This document shows, in pieces, positions 4,798 to 6,656 of a stretch of 6,656 bases of DNA (position 1 is its first letter; each line of letters opens with the position of its first letter). Source of the DNA: Kiritimatiellia bacterium (GTDB lineage: Bacteria; Verrucomicrobiota; Kiritimatiellia; RFP12; UBA1067). Below the pieces are notes generated by a model. The model saw only the letters and a program-made list of their open reading frames with translations, did no database searches and was not told the origin of the DNA. Position numbers and translations under genes: made by a program. The stretch is taken from contig JAFUDL010000554.1 in the NCBI GenBank assembly GCA_017459225.1, positions 1 to 6,656 of the forward strand. The letters are read 5' to 3'.

Positions 4798-6656
4798 TCA
4801 CTTCACTCCGAGCGCATACTGCATCCATCCGTTGATGTAGAGCTCCATCGCGGGAACGATCTTCACCCACGGCGGGGGGGTAGCGTACTCAGGCTCATAT
4901 CGGGCGGTGAATTCACCTATGACAATGCTCGTCTTGCTGACAACGGAGAGTCCCTCCGGAACGGCGGAAGGCACAAAGTTCGGCGTGATGAACACCACCT
5001 CGTCGGGCAGCGCGCGCCGCAGCTCCTCGACGAACTTCGTTTCGTCCAAATACTCCTTGCCGCCTTTCGTCACACGAATCGCGACTTCGTTCACGACGTT
5101 GCCGAACACCTTCTCGAGCCAGGCAGACCCCGTTTCGCCCGCGAGGACCAGGCGGTGCACCTTGCCCGCAGGCAGATCCTCCACGCGCCTCACGTATCCC
5201 ACAGCCGGCGCCGTTTTGTCATAGGCATAGTAGCCGCGTATGTCCTTGCACGCGAGAACGCCGCCAAGAGCCTTCCCGTCGTCAACAATCCACGTCTGCG
5301 GGTTCATGCCCTTCACGTAGACGCGCCCGTCGGCCACCGTGATCGGATACCCACGCGCCGGCTTTTTCGTGGAGCCAGCGATGGATATGCCCGCCACAAG
5401 GACCACGGCGAGAAGCACGGCAGCCCCCATCGCCGCGCCAAGCCATCTTGCGGGGTGCCACGTACGCCACGGCTTCTCGAATAGCCAGCACGCTCCCGCA
5501 ACCGCAGGCACCACCAATACGAGCGCGTTCTCGTACACCGGATTGAACCATCCCGCAACGGCAAGCGCTATTCCCATGCCAAAAGCGGACGCCCGCTTCG
5601 TGCGCATGGCGGACCACCCCGTCAAGAGCAGACACGCCAGCCAGGCGAACACATACGTAAAACGTCCCACGCGGCTGTAGCCCACAAGGCGCGTAAGGTG
5701 CTCGTTCATGAGAGAACCAGGCAGCGATATCTCGTCGAGCCCCTGGTACCAGTCCATATACGCACGCCCCACATGCATCGTGCCCCATCCGTTCGGCGCC
5801 TCGGCGATCATCTGCGGCGCGGTGCCCCACATCTCGAGACGCAGATCGTTCGACCATCTGGACTGCTTGGAGAAACCTCGCGTGATCAAACGTGACTCAT
5901 GAGTGGCGAACCACCCCACCGCCGCCAGCAGCACAAGCCCGGCAAGCGCCCAAGCCGCACGCGACTTCAAGAGCACTTTCCTGTTCAGCCACATCATCGG
6001 CGCAAGACCGCACGCAAACGCAAGGAACGCCCCGCGCGAGGCCGCCATCACCATTGCGCCGCACGCGAGGAAGAAGAACGCTCCTCCCGCGATCTTCACC
6101 CACTTGTTCCTGAAGAAGAAGAGGAACGTGGCAAGAATCGCAAGCGACGCGAAGAAGAATCCGTTTATGTTCGGGTTGGGGAATGGCACGCAAAGTCGTC
6201 CGCTTGACTTCCACTTCTTCGCGAACTCCTTCAACACTTCCCGGGACAATCCCTTCGGCTGCGCCTTCTTGGACTTCTTCCCGTCCGTGGCGGACTTCTT
6301 GTCCCTGTCTGCGTTCTTCTGCTGCTGCGCCTCGTCGCCGAACACATACGGCACGCCGCCGTCAGTAGGCAGCCGCGGCGAGTCGTATGCGTACGCACGT
6401 TTGTTCTCGCCCTGCTCGAACGAGACGAGCCTGCCCATGTCGAACACGTATTTCGCAGGACCTCCTTCGAGCTTGGGTCCGGAGGTGATGCGCACCTTGT
6501 CACCCTTGATCGTCCCCCGCCATCCCATCACGCTCCAGAGCGCGTTCGGCTTGTCGAAGTTGCGCTGGAACTCGCGGTAGGAACCATCGGGATTGCGCAT
6601 GCGGAAGAGAATCTGGTTCTCAGGCGCGAAATACGCGGCCGACACGGCGTCAGGCG
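4798..6656 (-). CDS. O-antigen ligase-like polytopic membrane protein (5' end outside window)
   Basis: The frame is open to the right edge. A GTG at 6645 is not taken as the start because coding sequence (P-D-A) continues upstream without a stop. Residues are numbered from that GTG. About 150 hydrophilic residues with a Lys-rich linker (106-132) precede the membrane part. That part starts with FPNPNINGFF (155-164), matching the NPN-helix of the Wzy_C/WaaL fold, then gives some eight hydrophobic helices up to about 424. R204 in AASRGAF and H316 in NEHLTRL, in the loop after NGWGTMHVG (285-293), fit the Arg and His needed by WaaL ligases. Such enzymes transfer undecaprenyl-linked glycan to lipid A core, or polymerise it, on the periplasmic face. 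Residues 430-615 form a soluble alpha/beta-looking C-terminal domain (VHRLVLAGETG, EVVFITPNF) that I cannot assign. Fold class is fairly secure; the exact reaction (ligase or polymerase) is not. Confidence 0.72.
   Translation of the reverse strand, partial: PDAVSAAYFAPENQILFRMRNPDGSYREFQRNFDKPNALWSVMGWRGTIKGDKVRITSGPKLEGGPAKYVFDMGRLVSFEQGENKRAYAYDSPRLPTDGGVPYVFGDEAQQQKNADRDKKSATDGKKSKKAQPKGLSREVLKEFAKKWKSSGRLCVPFPNPNINGFFFASLAILATFLFFFRNKWVKIAGGAFFFLACGAMVMAASRGAFLAFACGLAPMMWLNRKVLLKSRAAWALAGLVLLAAVGWFATHESRLITRGFSKQSRWSNDLRLEMWGTAPQMIAEAPNGWGTMHVGRAYMDWYQGLDEISLPGSLMNEHLTRLVGYSRVGRFTYVFAWLACLLLTGWSAMRTKRASAFGMGIALAVAGWFNPVYENALVLVVPAVAGACWLFEKPWRTWHPARWLGAAMGAAVLLAVVLVAGISIAGSTKKPARGYPITVADGRVYVKGMNPQTWIVDDGKALGGVLACKDIRGYYAYDKTAPAVGYVRRVEDLPAGKVHRLVLAGETGSAWLEKVFGNVVNEVAIRVTKGGKEYLDETKFVEELRRALPDEVVFITPNFVPSAVPEGLSVVSKTSIVIGEFTARYEPEYATPPPWVKIVPAMELYINGWMQYALGVK

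Noticed and set aside
5903..6580. A 225-residue open frame on the plus strand
   Set aside because: It is antisense to the ligase-like gene, whose protein has convincing membrane helices and motifs. The plus-strand product has no recognisable domain and is explained by GC-rich codon use.
6643..6645. GTG at 6645 as the start of the ligase-like protein
   Set aside because: No Shine-Dalgarno is visible and the frame stays open to the window edge, so the gene most likely begins outside.

Overview
This GC-rich bacterial window of low gene density carries five genes on the minus strand, one of them cut by the right edge, plus a possible fragment of a sixth gene on the plus strand at the left edge. 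Three traits suggest a Verrucomicrobiota/PVC-type organism, perhaps a gut Kiritimatiellae-like lineage: a GxxExxY-family gene, a large Sec-exported protein mixing InlB-like and Ig-like modules, and an envelope-glycan ligase. This assignment is an inference; no rRNA or other marker gene is present.

Right half (2740-6656, minus strand): a polytopic membrane protein resembling O-antigen ligases (WaaL/Wzy_C type), whose 5' end lies beyond the window, is followed 48 bases later by a 669-residue secreted protein. That protein joins a thioredoxin-like domain (CGHC) to an InlB-type repeat, Ig-like modules and C-terminal beta domains. The pair could be one envelope-directed transcription unit. A long hairpin just past the second stop (2667-2729) probably closes it.

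Middle (1010-2500, minus strand): a membrane-anchored HEAT-like protein with a very acidic tail, then a spacer with heptamer repeats and a long hairpin, then a yraN/UPF0102 gene of the PD-(D/E)XK nuclease fold.

Left (1-980): a GxxExxY gene, also PD-(D/E)XK fold, lies between two imperfect inverted copies of a structured GC-rich element about 172 bases long (129-301 and 810-980). The copies share 24 of 27 bases at their outer ends. They carry short hairpins in the same order and at nearly the same offsets, and one stem shows compensatory base changes. Gene plus flanks looks like a discrete cassette inserted just downstream of yraN. A possible transposase C-terminal fragment lies at the left edge. 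This inverted-repeat-bounded nuclease-fold gene is the most unusual thing in the window.
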